The translations under genes were made by a program, and so were the position numbers. A stretch of DNA of 64,000 bases from Billgrantia ethanolica (GTDB lineage Bacteria; Pseudomonadota; Gammaproteobacteria; Pseudomonadales; Halomonadaceae), in the NCBI RefSeq assembly GCF_021404305.1, contig NZ_JABFTX010000002.1:186001-250000 (forward strand), read 5' to 3'. The notes beneath the pieces were generated by a model, which had not been told where the DNA came from, ran no database searches, and saw only the letters and a program-made list of their open reading frames with translations. Below, in pieces: positions 44,579-52,958 of the stretch (position 1 is its first letter; each line of letters begins with the position of its first letter).

Positions 44579-44977
44579 TATCTCGCAGATTTCCTTGATG
44601 GGGAGGCGATCGGGGTGAAGCAAGGAGTGGGTCAGGCTTCTGCCGCCGTACTCCTGAAGAGGCAGTTTTATCTTCGCTTGCGTATCGTCAGAAGCGGGCA
44701 GTACCAGTCGAAAGCAGCCTGCCGCAATACCTGACGCTCTGTGTTCAAGCAGACAATGCAGGGCATTGGCATCATAGGCATCCTGTTCCAGAGCCCTGTC
44801 GTCATCGTTGGGTGGGCTATAGCCGATCTCCTGGCAATAGACCCGGTATCTCAGCCGATAGACGCGGTGTCGGTCCTTGTCGTCACAGGCGAGCTTGAAA
44901 GCGAAATCCTTGTCGAGCTGCCTGAAAGCCTCGCTGCGGTTGCCCGCCCCCTGCTGTTGGCGCTTGCTGCGTCGCAT
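44156..44977 (-). CDS. PEP-CTERM/exosortase-associated acyltransferase-like protein
   Basis: A 273-residue soluble protein with a GNAT/autoinducer-synthase-like fold: an N-terminal FAFKLACDDKDRHRVYRLRYRVYCQEIGY, a core with AAGCFRLVL and KEICEISRFATAREFRNR, and a C-terminal part with LFLATHSLVDLVGRRHIFAMM. This matches my memory of the family named for its neighbourhood with exosortase genes. No exosortase, PEP-CTERM protein or exopolysaccharide cluster is in this window, so the usual context is missing. The homoserine-lactone-synthase resemblance is structural and does not prove signal synthesis. Its 3' half is overlapped by the run-on DUF3541 frame. Confidence 0.8.
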   Translation of the reverse strand: MRRSKRQQQGAGNRSEAFRQLDKDFAFKLACDDKDRHRVYRLRYRVYCQEIGYSPPNDDDRALEQDAYDANALHCLLEHRASGIAAGCFRLVLPASDDTQAKIKLPLQEYGGRSLTHSLLHPDRLPIKEICEISRFATAREFRNRPIKHETLGENSIAYEFSPEERRVFPLLTIALFLATHSLVDLVGRRHIFAMMASRLPRLLAMSGFRFTRVGDAIELHGRRHAFYIDNHVAQRDMNRELAEPYRQIHRQLAPQLALALAGRDLMSLVEPS

Positions 44978-45022
44978 GTTGCGCTCCTTGCTTTAATTAT
45001 GACCTGATGACATTGCCTCTTC

Positions 45023-45078
45023 TTCAAATCGTTGGTTAGTAGAGTTCAGCTTCAAATCGTTGGTTAAGACAGTTCAGC
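45023..45078. repeat. 28-bp tandem duplication at the 3' end of the GGDEF-EAL gene
   Basis: Units at 45023-45050 and 45051-45078 are adjacent and agree at 25 of 28 positions (both begin TTCAAATCGTTGGTTA and end AGTTCAGC). The second contains the stop codon of the minus-strand GGDEF-EAL gene (45074-45076), so the end of that gene has been duplicated downstream. Confidence 0.85.
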
Positions 45079-47899
45079 GCTCGAGAATGGTTCGAAAGGT
45101 GTCATTGAGCAGCGCCGGCTTGCCCAGGTGATAGCCTTGTCCATACTCGATGCCATAGGAAGACAGCAGCGGTATCAATGCTTCCTGGTCGACGAATTCG
45201 GCAATGGCTTTCTTGCCAAAGCCAGTGGCGATATCGGCTATGGCCTTGACGATGACCTGACTCTCCGTGTTGGTCAGCAGGGTGCGAATGAAGGCGCCGT
45301 CGATCTTGATGAAATCGACGGGTAGCTCGCCCAGATAGTGGAAACTGCTGAAGCCGACACCGAAGTCGTCCAGAGCCGTGCGACAGCCAAGGTCGCGCAG
45401 TGCCTGCAGAACGCCCCGTGCACTGGAAAAATCGGTCACGGCGGCGGTCTCGGTAATCTCAAGAATCAAGTAATGCGGATCTGCGCCGCTGACGGCAAGT
45501 TCCTCGACGAGAAACTGCTTGAGTCCTTCGTCGTGCAAAGACTGGCCCGACAGGTTGACGGAAAGACTGATGCCCTGGGCTTGCACGCGGCTCAGCGCGC
45601 GCAGGCTGTGGCGGAGCACCCAGCGGTCGATCTGTACGATCTGACCGCTGCGCTCGGCCACGGGAATGAAATAGGCCGGTGAGATGAGAGAACCCTTGGG
45701 GCCCAACATGCGCAGCAGCACTTCGTAATGGCGGACGTCGCCGTCACTCAGGCGCATGATCGGCTGTGCCATGAGTTCGAAGCCTTCCTCGTCGATGGCC
45801 TGACGAATACGCTCTACCCAGTAGACGCGTTCCTGCAACTCATCCTTGGCCCGCTCAAGTGTCGAGAGCAGGTGCCAACGCTGGGCGCTGCTCTCCTTGG
45901 CCTTGTACATGGCCAGGTCGGCGTTGGCCATCAAATCAGCGGGGTTGTCGCCATGGATCGGGAACAGCGCGATACCGAGGCTGGCCGTTGCCCGGTGACG
46001 CTGGCCACCTGCGTCCAGGCCGGTGCCGTCCAGCAGCGGTGTTATCTGCTTGGCGATGCTGATGGCCTTGCGGGTATCGGCGCCCTCCAGCAGCAGTGCG
46101 AACTCGTCGCCGCCCAGCCGTGCGATGATGCCGTAATGGCCGAACTCCTGGAACAGGGTATCGGCCACCATGCGTAACAGCCGGTCCCCTGTGTGATGGC
46201 CGCTTAGCTCGTTGACGTCCTTGAAGTGGTCGATATCGAGCAGTAGTACCGCGCCGCTGCGGCCTCGCTGCATGACCGTGCCGAGCGCCTCTTGGAAGTA
46301 GCGCCGATTGTAGAGCTCGGTCAACGGGTCGCGCTCGGCCAGCCACGTGAGCCGTGCCTCGGCCAGCTTGCGTTCGGTGATGTCGAGCCCGACCGAGATG
46401 CGTGCCGCACGGTCGTCGCCGCGGGTTGCCAGCGGCGCGTGATACCAGGCAATGGTGCGCTGACGTCCATCCGCCGTCACCAGGCTGCGCTCTTCCTGGG
46501 ATGACAGGTCTTCCGGGCTGCCGCTTGGGCGAGGGGTGAATACGTCGTCGAAGCGGCGGCCCAGGAGTCGCTCTTCCTGCATCGATAGCGTGGAGAGCGC
46601 ATAGTCATTGACGAGAGTGATGCGATCCTGGTCGTCCTGAGTCACGATGAAGACCCGCGCCGTATCCAGCAGGCTGCCGACGAAATCGCGCTCCCGGGCC
46701 AGCTCCTCGACCCGTTCGGCCAATTGCTGACCACGTGCGGTGACCTCATGTTCCAGCGCCTCCAACTGGTCGGAGAGGGCCAGTGTCGTGCCTTCCAGGA
46801 CATCGATCTCATCTTCCAGGCGCTGGCTCGGTGGCGGAATGGCCCTGCGGGCTTCGGCAAAGCCGCCGTGAGCCAGAGCGGGCAGCACCCCCGCCAATCG
46901 GCGCAGCCTGGCCATGGGCTGCAGCAGGATCGCCAGCAGCAGCAGCTCGGCCGCCAGCCAGCCACCGATGCCTACCAGTAGCAGGTTACGCGTGTTCTCC
47001 TGAATGGCGCGTATCTGATAGGTGATATCGGCGGCCAGCAGAAAGAAGCCGCTACTGCGACGAGCCTCGTCGGCCTCCATGCGTACGGCGGATAGCTCAT
47101 AATCGCGGCCCCGGTATTGCAGGCGCAGCGGTGTTTCGAGAATGTCGCTGAGCATGGCTGTCTGCGAGGCCTGGCCAAGCAGCGGCAGGTAGTGCTCCGG
47201 GTGAGTCATGGCGACCAGATGGCCATTCCAGTTCGTCAAGTGGCGATCGGGCATGATCTCCACCTCGCGCCCCCCGGTGATCAACAGGGCGACGTCACTG
47301 CCGGATACCTGCTGGGCCTGACGAGTCACGTCGGCCAGGGAGCGAGACAGTATCACCATGCCGACGCTTTCACCCCCGACCAGAATGGGCACCGCTGCGT
47401 ACTGGCGACAGTCGTTGGCACAGCGCAGGGCCGAAAGCGGAAATTCGGTTTCCATCACCTGGCGTACCCAGTCCTGAACGGGACGCTCCTTGTCGGCCTG
47501 TCCGGCTCCCCAGTCGGCCAGTTGGCGGCCCTGGGCGTCGAACACCAGGATTTCGTCGACACCGGCTTCGAGTTGCAGCGTTGGCCACTGGGACGTCAGG
47601 GAGTTTATCAGCGCTGTCCGGTCGTTCCCGTCCAGAGCCGGCCCCAGGTCGGGAGACGCAGCTGTCAGTGCGGCAATCTGTTGCAGGCTCACCTCTGAGC
47701 GCTGCAGAGCCAGCTGTATCTCACGCACCTCCCGTTCGTTGCTCTCCCTGCGGCTTTCCTCGAACTGGCGGGTCAGGTTGGCATGCCCGAGCCACGTGAA
47801 CAGCCCAGCCAGCACCAGCAGCAGCAAGCTGCTCAGCGCCAGCACCCGCCAGGTCAGGCTGAGACGGGGCCGGCGTGCTTGGAAGTCGGAGCGGCTCAT
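45074..47899 (-). CDS. Membrane GGDEF-EAL protein with periplasmic sensor and PAS domain
   Basis: A 941-residue cyclic di-GMP enzyme. One membrane helix at about 17-38, a periplasmic sensor region (about 40-300), a second helix (about 305-325), a HAMP-like/coiled linker, a PAS domain (about 410-520), GGDEF (about 530-690) and EAL (about 700-940). The cyclase motif RLGGDEF is intact, but the feedback-inhibition site RxxD expected five residues before it is absent (HYGIIARLGGDEF). The EAL keeps EVLLR, SVNLSGQS, LEITET, DDFGVGFSS, IKIDGAF and GQGYHLGKP, with Val for Ala in the name motif. Both activities are possible; which dominates cannot be told. It is last in an operon behind a PstS-like protein and a porin-like protein. 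Confidence 0.92.
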   Translation of the reverse strand: MSRSDFQARRPRLSLTWRVLALSSLLLLVLAGLFTWLGHANLTRQFEESRRESNEREVREIQLALQRSEVSLQQIAALTAASPDLGPALDGNDRTALINSLTSQWPTLQLEAGVDEILVFDAQGRQLADWGAGQADKERPVQDWVRQVMETEFPLSALRCANDCRQYAAVPILVGGESVGMVILSRSLADVTRQAQQVSGSDVALLITGGREVEIMPDRHLTNWNGHLVAMTHPEHYLPLLGQASQTAMLSDILETPLRLQYRGRDYELSAVRMEADEARRSSGFFLLAADITYQIRAIQENTRNLLLVGIGGWLAAELLLLAILLQPMARLRRLAGVLPALAHGGFAEARRAIPPPSQRLEDEIDVLEGTTLALSDQLEALEHEVTARGQQLAERVEELARERDFVGSLLDTARVFIVTQDDQDRITLVNDYALSTLSMQEERLLGRRFDDVFTPRPSGSPEDLSSQEERSLVTADGRQRTIAWYHAPLATRGDDRAARISVGLDITERKLAEARLTWLAERDPLTELYNRRYFQEALGTVMQRGRSGAVLLLDIDHFKDVNELSGHHTGDRLLRMVADTLFQEFGHYGIIARLGGDEFALLLEGADTRKAISIAKQITPLLDGTGLDAGGQRHRATASLGIALFPIHGDNPADLMANADLAMYKAKESSAQRWHLLSTLERAKDELQERVYWVERIRQAIDEEGFELMAQPIMRLSDGDVRHYEVLLRMLGPKGSLISPAYFIPVAERSGQIVQIDRWVLRHSLRALSRVQAQGISLSVNLSGQSLHDEGLKQFLVEELAVSGADPHYLILEITETAAVTDFSSARGVLQALRDLGCRTALDDFGVGFSSFHYLGELPVDFIKIDGAFIRTLLTNTESQVIVKAIADIATGFGKKAIAEFVDQEALIPLLSSYGIEYGQGYHLGKPALLNDTFRTILER

Positions 47900-47938
47900 G
47901 CGGACAATCCCTGACCGGTTCGATGGGAAACGATGGTT

Positions 47939-49150
47939 TCAGAAGCGCAGCGAGAGCTGGAAAAGCAGCATATTCCAGCGCCGTCGCGTCTCGCTGGGGT
48001 CGGGCTCGTCCTGCAGCGGCAGCCAGGCGGTACCATCGATATGGTGATACTCGGCAGCGAGCAGAACGCGGGGTGTCACACGCCATTGCAGCCCCAGTGT
48101 AATGTCCTTGGCATATTGAGTGTGGGCCGGCCCTCCCCCCATGGCTTCGAACGTGCTTCCGGAGCGGTCGTCTCTGTTGCTGACCAAGCTGTCGTAGCGA
48201 ACCAGCCACTGCCAGTTCTCATGAAAACGGCGCGTATACTGCAAGTACCAGCTTTCCCCGGTGACATCGAAATTGAGGAAGGGGTTGGCGAAGCCGTCCA
48301 GCGTCGAGTGTCGCAGTGCATACTCGCCGGTCAGGCTCCAAAGTTCTGCGTTGTACTGCAACGACAGGATCCAGGGCTGGAAGTCGAAAGTGCCATCGCT
48401 CATCCCCGGGGCGTCGGAGACGAAGCGTGCACGGGCGTTGGCGGCACTGAGGGCTGCAACGATGCGCCCGCCGTCATGCTCGTAGCGTACCTGGCCTATT
48501 GCCGAGCGGCGAGGCTCGAGTGAGCCGGGAGTATCTTCGAGGCGCATGGTGCGCCTGAGGTCGTCCCCGGCCTGGATGTCACCCACCCCGACCTGGGTAC
48601 GAATGATGCCGGTAGGCAGACGCTCCTCGTGATAGACGGTCATACCGTCCGCAGCGAGGCCGAGCGAGCGGGTACGATCGAAATAGATCGACTGCGGGAG
48701 CAGGATGCTGGGTCGGGTAAAAGCGACATCTCGGGTCTGATTGTAGAACCCGAGCGGATTCTTGAAGCGCCCGATCTGGATGCCCAGGGTCCTTTGCTGG
48801 TTGGAAAAGGGCTGGTAGTCGATGACGCCGTAGTCGAGCGCCGGCCTGGCATCGCTGCCATCGCCGCCGGCTCGGCGGCTGAGCACCTGTGCGGCGAGCA
48901 GAACGTCTTTGTGCGGCCGGATCGAAGCATTGGCGCCGATCTCGGTGTACTTGAGGCTGCCGCCACTGCTGCTGGGGCCGAAGAAGTCATTATGGTCGGA
49001 GACCACGTACGCCTGGCTCAGGAACCCGTGCAACTGCAGGGTATCCATGACGCCCTCCGCCATCGCGGCCGGCGCCCAACCCAAGGCCAGCATCAGCAGC
49101 AGCGAGCGCGAGCGACGACTACTCCATGGTAACGACTTGGACTCGATCAT
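47939..49150 (-). CDS. Porin-like outer-membrane beta-barrel protein
   Basis: A 403-residue exported protein: signal peptide (about 1-30, LLLMLALGWAPAAMA), then alternating amphipathic strands typical of an outer-membrane barrel and a C-terminal FQLSLRF ending in Phe, the usual BAM recognition signal. Strands such as GIQIGRFKNPLGFYNQTR and SWYLQYTRRFHENWQWLVRYD recall phosphate-selective or general porin-like families, but I cannot name a substrate. ATG 49150 has GGGAG seven bases upstream; the longer frame to 49405 lies inside the preceding gene. It overlaps that gene by 32 bp. Confidence 0.83.
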   Translation of the reverse strand: MIESKSLPWSSRRSRSLLLMLALGWAPAAMAEGVMDTLQLHGFLSQAYVVSDHNDFFGPSSSGGSLKYTEIGANASIRPHKDVLLAAQVLSRRAGGDGSDARPALDYGVIDYQPFSNQQRTLGIQIGRFKNPLGFYNQTRDVAFTRPSILLPQSIYFDRTRSLGLAADGMTVYHEERLPTGIIRTQVGVGDIQAGDDLRRTMRLEDTPGSLEPRRSAIGQVRYEHDGGRIVAALSAANARARFVSDAPGMSDGTFDFQPWILSLQYNAELWSLTGEYALRHSTLDGFANPFLNFDVTGESWYLQYTRRFHENWQWLVRYDSLVSNRDDRSGSTFEAMGGGPAHTQYAKDITLGLQWRVTPRVLLAAEYHHIDGTAWLPLQDEPDPSETRRRWNMLLFQLSLRF

Positions 49151-49553
49151 CCAGATACTCCCTTTCCAGATACCCAAGGGCGCCAGGCGTGGTGGCGACG
49201 CGTTCCAGCATCTCGATCTGACTGCCGACCTGACTGGGTGCCTGCCCTGTACCCGAGAAGACCATGCGGTCCCAGGCCAGCTGAAGCTGGTGTGGATATA
49301 CCGTGAGCCGCTCCTTGGCGAAGCGGGCATGAACGGGATGGTTGTTGGGCAGAACGAAGACGCGAACGGCTTGCCCATCCGGCCAGCTGCGCTGCCGCAT
49401 GGCAAAGATGGCTCGAGTGGTATCGCGGGTCAGGGAGGTGTTGGCCACCTGAGGATGGGCAATGAGCACGACCTGACGCTCCGCGGCGTGGGCCGACAGA
49501 GGCAGAAGTGCCACCAACAGTGGCAGAAGCATCAAACGGATCACCCCGGCCAC
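49119..49553 (-). CDS. Small PstS-like periplasmic binding-domain protein
   Basis: A 144-residue exported protein with signal peptide (about 1-23, LLPLLVALLPLSAHA) and a single lobe resembling phosphate-binding PstS-type proteins: QVVLIAHPQVANTSLTRDTTRAIFAMRQRSWPDG, and later VGSQIEMLERVATTPGALGYLE. Full PstS proteins are about twice this long, so it is a one-domain relative, of the kind found near signalling genes rather than with pstCAB, which is absent here. GTG 49553 with AAGG upstream is the start. It leads the three-gene operon with the porin and the GGDEF-EAL protein. Confidence 0.78.
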   Translation of the reverse strand: MAGVIRLMLLPLLVALLPLSAHAAERQVVLIAHPQVANTSLTRDTTRAIFAMRQRSWPDGQAVRVFVLPNNHPVHARFAKERLTVYPHQLQLAWDRMVFSGTGQAPSQVGSQIEMLERVATTPGALGYLEREYLDDRVQVVTME

Positions 49554-50045
49554 GCGCCACCTTCCCGAAGATTGGGTCGATGCGGAGTGGCGAGTGCGAA
49601 CGGCTGCGACACGATGCCGTCGGACAAGACGACTCTCATGCCTGGCCCATTGTCAGCGGCGGAAAGCCAGGACTTCATGAGCGTATCGATAATGATATCC
49701 CCCGATCCCCCTTGCCGAGTTTCACCCCCGCCCCGGCAAGTCATGCTCCCTGTTGATTATGTATCGTACTTTAGCCTCTGGGTGTCGTTGCACAATATAG
49801 GCATTTCACCGCCGTGACGAGACTACCCCGGGCCATGGCACTCATGATGCCACCAACACCCTCTCGGCACAGTAACATAGATTCAACGGGTTATGTGTGG
49901 CCGGGCGAGGCGCAGCAGCGCCCGGCTGGCCGGCAGGTGTTCCCGGTGTGCCCAGCTCGGCTCGAAGGGACCTCGGCGAGGAAAAAATATGGCATCATCA
50001 TCGCTATCTTTGAGGCATTCCAACCAAGGACAGGCCAGAACTCTC
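49554..50045. other. 492-bp divergent intergenic region
   Basis: This lies between the PstS-like gene (minus) and the DUF3581 gene (plus) and should hold both promoters. It has AT-richer patches (around 49750-49810 and 49985-50015, including GAAAAAATATGG) amid GC-rich stretches. Short frames on both strands have no ribosome site or protein-like character. I find no convincing paired promoter boxes, tRNA, or strong hairpin. Confidence 0.5.
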
Positions 50046-50765
50046 ATGTTTCTCGATCCTTACCATACCCAGACGGGCTCACGCGTGCGTATCTCGGCCC
50101 AGCAGGCAAGTGACTTCGCCAAGCGCATTGCCGGCGACTTCAACCCGATACACGATGCCGATGCCCGGCGCTTCTGCGTTCCTGGGGACTTACTCTTTGC
50201 TCTGGTGCTGAGCCGTTTCGGACTCTCGCAGCGGATGGATTTCCATTTTCGCAGTATGGTGGGAGACGGCACGCCGCTGAGCCTCGAGGAGAGCGACTCG
50301 GGCCAGGTCGAGGTCAAGGATGACGAGGGCAAGCAGTATCTGGCGGTCGGGCGCTCCGGCGCTGAGAATCATGATGCCGTCGCCATCGAAGCCTTCACGC
50401 GCTGCTACGTGGCCTTTTCCGGGAAGAACTTTCCCCACGTGCTCAAGCCTCTGCTCGAAGACCAGGGCGTGATGTTCAATCCCAAGCGCCCGCTGGTGAT
50501 CTACGACAGCATGGGCTTCTCGCTCGAGCGCACCGATCTGACCGGCCCGACTCTCGAACTGGTCGATTCCCGCCTGGAGGTCAACGGTAAGCGGGGCGAC
50601 GTGAAGCTCGAGTTCCGCATCGTCGATCGCGGAGAGGTGGTGGGCAGCGGTTCGAAGAAGCTGGTCGTAAGCGGACTCAGCGAGTACGACCCGGCGGCCA
50701 TGGAGGCAATCGTCGCCGAGTTCTACCGGCTCAAGGCAGCTTACGAGAGCGCGCAGGAAGCCTGA
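50046..50765 (+). CDS. DUF3581 family protein (hotdog-like)
   Basis: A 239-residue cytoplasmic protein of a gammaproteobacterial family without assigned function. The N-terminus VRISAQQASDFAKRIAGDFNPIHDADARRFCVPGDLLFALVLSRFG resembles the MaoC/hotdog dehydratase pattern (DxNPIH), followed by FHFRSMVGDGTPL, EAFTRCYVAFSGKNFPHVLKPLL and SMGFSLERTDL. Start ATG 50046 gives MFLDPYHTQ, where family members begin; the longer frame to 49893 is not convincing. Monocistronic. Confidence 0.85.
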   Translation: MFLDPYHTQTGSRVRISAQQASDFAKRIAGDFNPIHDADARRFCVPGDLLFALVLSRFGLSQRMDFHFRSMVGDGTPLSLEESDSGQVEVKDDEGKQYLAVGRSGAENHDAVAIEAFTRCYVAFSGKNFPHVLKPLLEDQGVMFNPKRPLVIYDSMGFSLERTDLTGPTLELVDSRLEVNGKRGDVKLEFRIVDRGEVVGSGSKKLVVSGLSEYDPAAMEAIVAEFYRLKAAYESAQEA

Positions 50766-50800
50766 AGTATCGAGGGCACTGAGCGCCGCACCATGCAGTG

Positions 50801-51688
50801 CTACACCATGACGGTTACCGGGCAGTGGGCCAGATCGATCACGCGATGGCTCACGCTGCCGACCAGTTTTTCGTGCAGAGCACCTAGCCCGCGGCGGCCC
50901 ATGACGATGACGGGATTGCCGGGAAGACCGTGAGCGAAGTCGGTGATCGCTACCGCATAGTCCTCACCCACCAGCATGCGCGTGGCGATACCGGCCGGGA
51001 CTTCCCCGAGGTGCTGGCGTGCCTGCTCGAAGATCTGCTCGGACTCGTCTCGCTCCTCTGAGCTGGGCTGTGGCGTATCTGCCGGACGGCAGTACAACAG
51101 CTCCACCGTGGCGCCGGCACGTCGCGCCAGCTCTCCGGCCAAGGCGGCGGCGCGGTTGCTGTGCCGGGAGCCATCGATCGGCAGCAGCACGCTGTCCATG
51201 AGTTCGCCGCTTGCGGTGGCTTCGGGGTGAACGATGGTGATCGGACAGCCCACCTTGTGCACCACCTCGTTGCTCACGCTGCCCTCCATGAACTTGGCGA
51301 AATCGCTGAGGTGGCGCGCCCCGATCACCAGCAGACAGCCCGGCTGGCTGCGAGCATGCTCGATGATGGTACGGGCGGGGTGACGCACGAAGCTCTCTTC
51401 TTCCAAGGTTACTTCCTTCAACGAAGGTTGGAGGGCCTCGGGAACAAGCCTTCTGGCATGCGCGAAGGCCGCCTGTGCTGCTTCCAGTCGCTGTGAGCGG
51501 TCGCGATCCGCTTCGGCGAGGCGGTTGGCCGGCACGTCGCTGAGCTCGGCCGGATTGAGGGGCATGACATGCACCAGCTGCAGCCGCGCCTTCAGCAGCT
51601 CGGTGAGCAGGGCGGCATGTTGCGTGGCGGCATCTGCCGCAGGCGAGCCGTCCACCGGTACGATCACGAGCGAAAGAGGCTCATGCAT
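50801..51688 (-). CDS. Tandem-domain universal stress protein
   Basis: A 295-residue cytoplasmic protein with two UspA folds (about 1-155 and 160-295). Both have the ATP-binding pattern: GARHLSDFAKFMEGSVSNEV in the first and GRRGLGALHEKLVGSVSHRV (G-x-x-G then GS) in the second. The domain starts LVIVPVDGSPAADAAT and SVLLPIDGSRHSN are typical. UspA pairs are linked to stress survival; no partner gene shows a specific role. Confidence 0.93.
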   Translation of the reverse strand: MHEPLSLVIVPVDGSPAADAATQHAALLTELLKARLQLVHVMPLNPAELSDVPANRLAEADRDRSQRLEAAQAAFAHARRLVPEALQPSLKEVTLEEESFVRHPARTIIEHARSQPGCLLVIGARHLSDFAKFMEGSVSNEVVHKVGCPITIVHPEATASGELMDSVLLPIDGSRHSNRAAALAGELARRAGATVELLYCRPADTPQPSSEERDESEQIFEQARQHLGEVPAGIATRMLVGEDYAVAITDFAHGLPGNPVIVMGRRGLGALHEKLVGSVSHRVIDLAHCPVTVMV

Positions 51689-51756
51689 GCGAATTCCCCC
51701 TGAAGTCCAATGAGTGGTATGGCTGAACGGCCCATTGACCCTCGCCTTGGCTTAGC

Positions 51757-52818
51757 CTAGCGCACTTGAGGGGCGGGCGTCTGCTGCTCGCTCGGCACGT
51801 GCAGGGTCTTGCCGAACAGCATGCCGCCCCAAGGCAACTCGTTGGCGATCCGGCTCAAAGCGATCGAGCCGGTCATGCCGACCACGATCAGCAGCAGGGC
51901 ATAGGCGGGTAAGGACAGCGCCACGAACTCACCGGCGAAATCGACGATGGCGAAGAACATCGGATGCGCCAGGTAGATGCCGAAAGAGTAGCGGTTGACG
52001 GCCTTCACCATGGGCGTGGCGTGCAGATTGCGCAGACGGGTCACGGCGAACAGCGTGAACAGAATGAAGAGCGGTACCACCCAGGTTTCCTTGGAGGAGT
52101 ACTCCAGCCAGCCCGGCAGCGTGAGCAGGACGATGACGGCAATGTAGGCCAGCAGCAGCTCCGGCCGGGACAGCCACTTGAGCCAGGGCACTTCCTTCAG
52201 TCGCTCGGGAGCGAGCTGCGGGTAGTACTTCACCACCAGCATGGCCAGGAAGAACAGGTAGATCCAACCGAGCGGTGCGATCCACAGCAGGTAGCCCGGC
52301 GGTTCGATGCCGAGCCAGCGGGTCAGCCCCCAGTAGGCGATGCCGATGGCGCTGCCGATCAGTAACCACGGACCGGACGGCAGCCAGCGTGCGAGGTCAT
52401 AGCGGCAGTAGAGCCAGTAGAAGGCGTAGAACTGCATGGCGATGATCAGGAAATAGCCGTGCCAGCCGGCGAAGACGAGGTACTCGGTCAGGTTTTCGAC
52501 CAGGCCGACCGGCTCACCCTGGCGATGCAGGTTGATGTACTTCGTCATCGAATAGATCAAGCCGTAGACGAAGTAGGGCACCATGACGTACTGCAGGCGC
52601 TTGAGCAGAAAGCCGGACGGAGGCTGATTGCCGTAGCGCATCGAGAACAGAAAGATCGAGATGAAGATGAAGATGGGCGTGCCGAGCACGGTCGGGATGC
52701 GGGCCAGATCGACATAGACGTTATCGATATGCTGATTGAGCCGATCGAGAAAATGGAAGCCGAAGACCGCCAGGCAGCCATAGAAGCGCAGCCAGTAGAT
52801 TTCTTCGATCCGCTTCAT
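51757..52818 (-). CDS. Acyltransferase-3 family membrane protein
   Basis: A 353-residue polytopic membrane protein with about ten helices. It starts MKRIEEIYWLRFYGCLAVFGFHFLDRL, the acyltransferase-3 N-terminal pattern (LRxxAxxxVxxxH) with the His in the first helix, and has NRYSFGIYLAHPMFF near the end, typical of these O-acyl carriers for polysaccharide or lipid modification. The substrate is unknown. Divergent from a secreted esterase gene 140 bp away, which may act on the same acyl groups; that link is speculative. Confidence 0.85.
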   Translation of the reverse strand: MKRIEEIYWLRFYGCLAVFGFHFLDRLNQHIDNVYVDLARIPTVLGTPIFIFISIFLFSMRYGNQPPSGFLLKRLQYVMVPYFVYGLIYSMTKYINLHRQGEPVGLVENLTEYLVFAGWHGYFLIIAMQFYAFYWLYCRYDLARWLPSGPWLLIGSAIGIAYWGLTRWLGIEPPGYLLWIAPLGWIYLFFLAMLVVKYYPQLAPERLKEVPWLKWLSRPELLLAYIAVIVLLTLPGWLEYSSKETWVVPLFILFTLFAVTRLRNLHATPMVKAVNRYSFGIYLAHPMFFAIVDFAGEFVALSLPAYALLLIVVGMTGSIALSRIANELPWGGMLFGKTLHVPSEQQTPAPQVR

Positions 52819-52958
52819 GTATCTCTTGCCTTCCTTGGTCTAGAAAACCCGTGCGAGGAACATCGGCCGTCGACTCAATGTCGGACCATGTCGAGACGGA
52901 AAGATTCCATTATCACGCTAGCGAATGTTCGCGCTGCGGCACAAGGAGCAGGAGTGCC

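Noticed and set aside
49814..50113. 99-codon plus-strand frame before the DUF3581 gene
   Set aside because: It overlaps the start of the DUF3581 gene in another frame and has no ribosome site or recognisable pattern.
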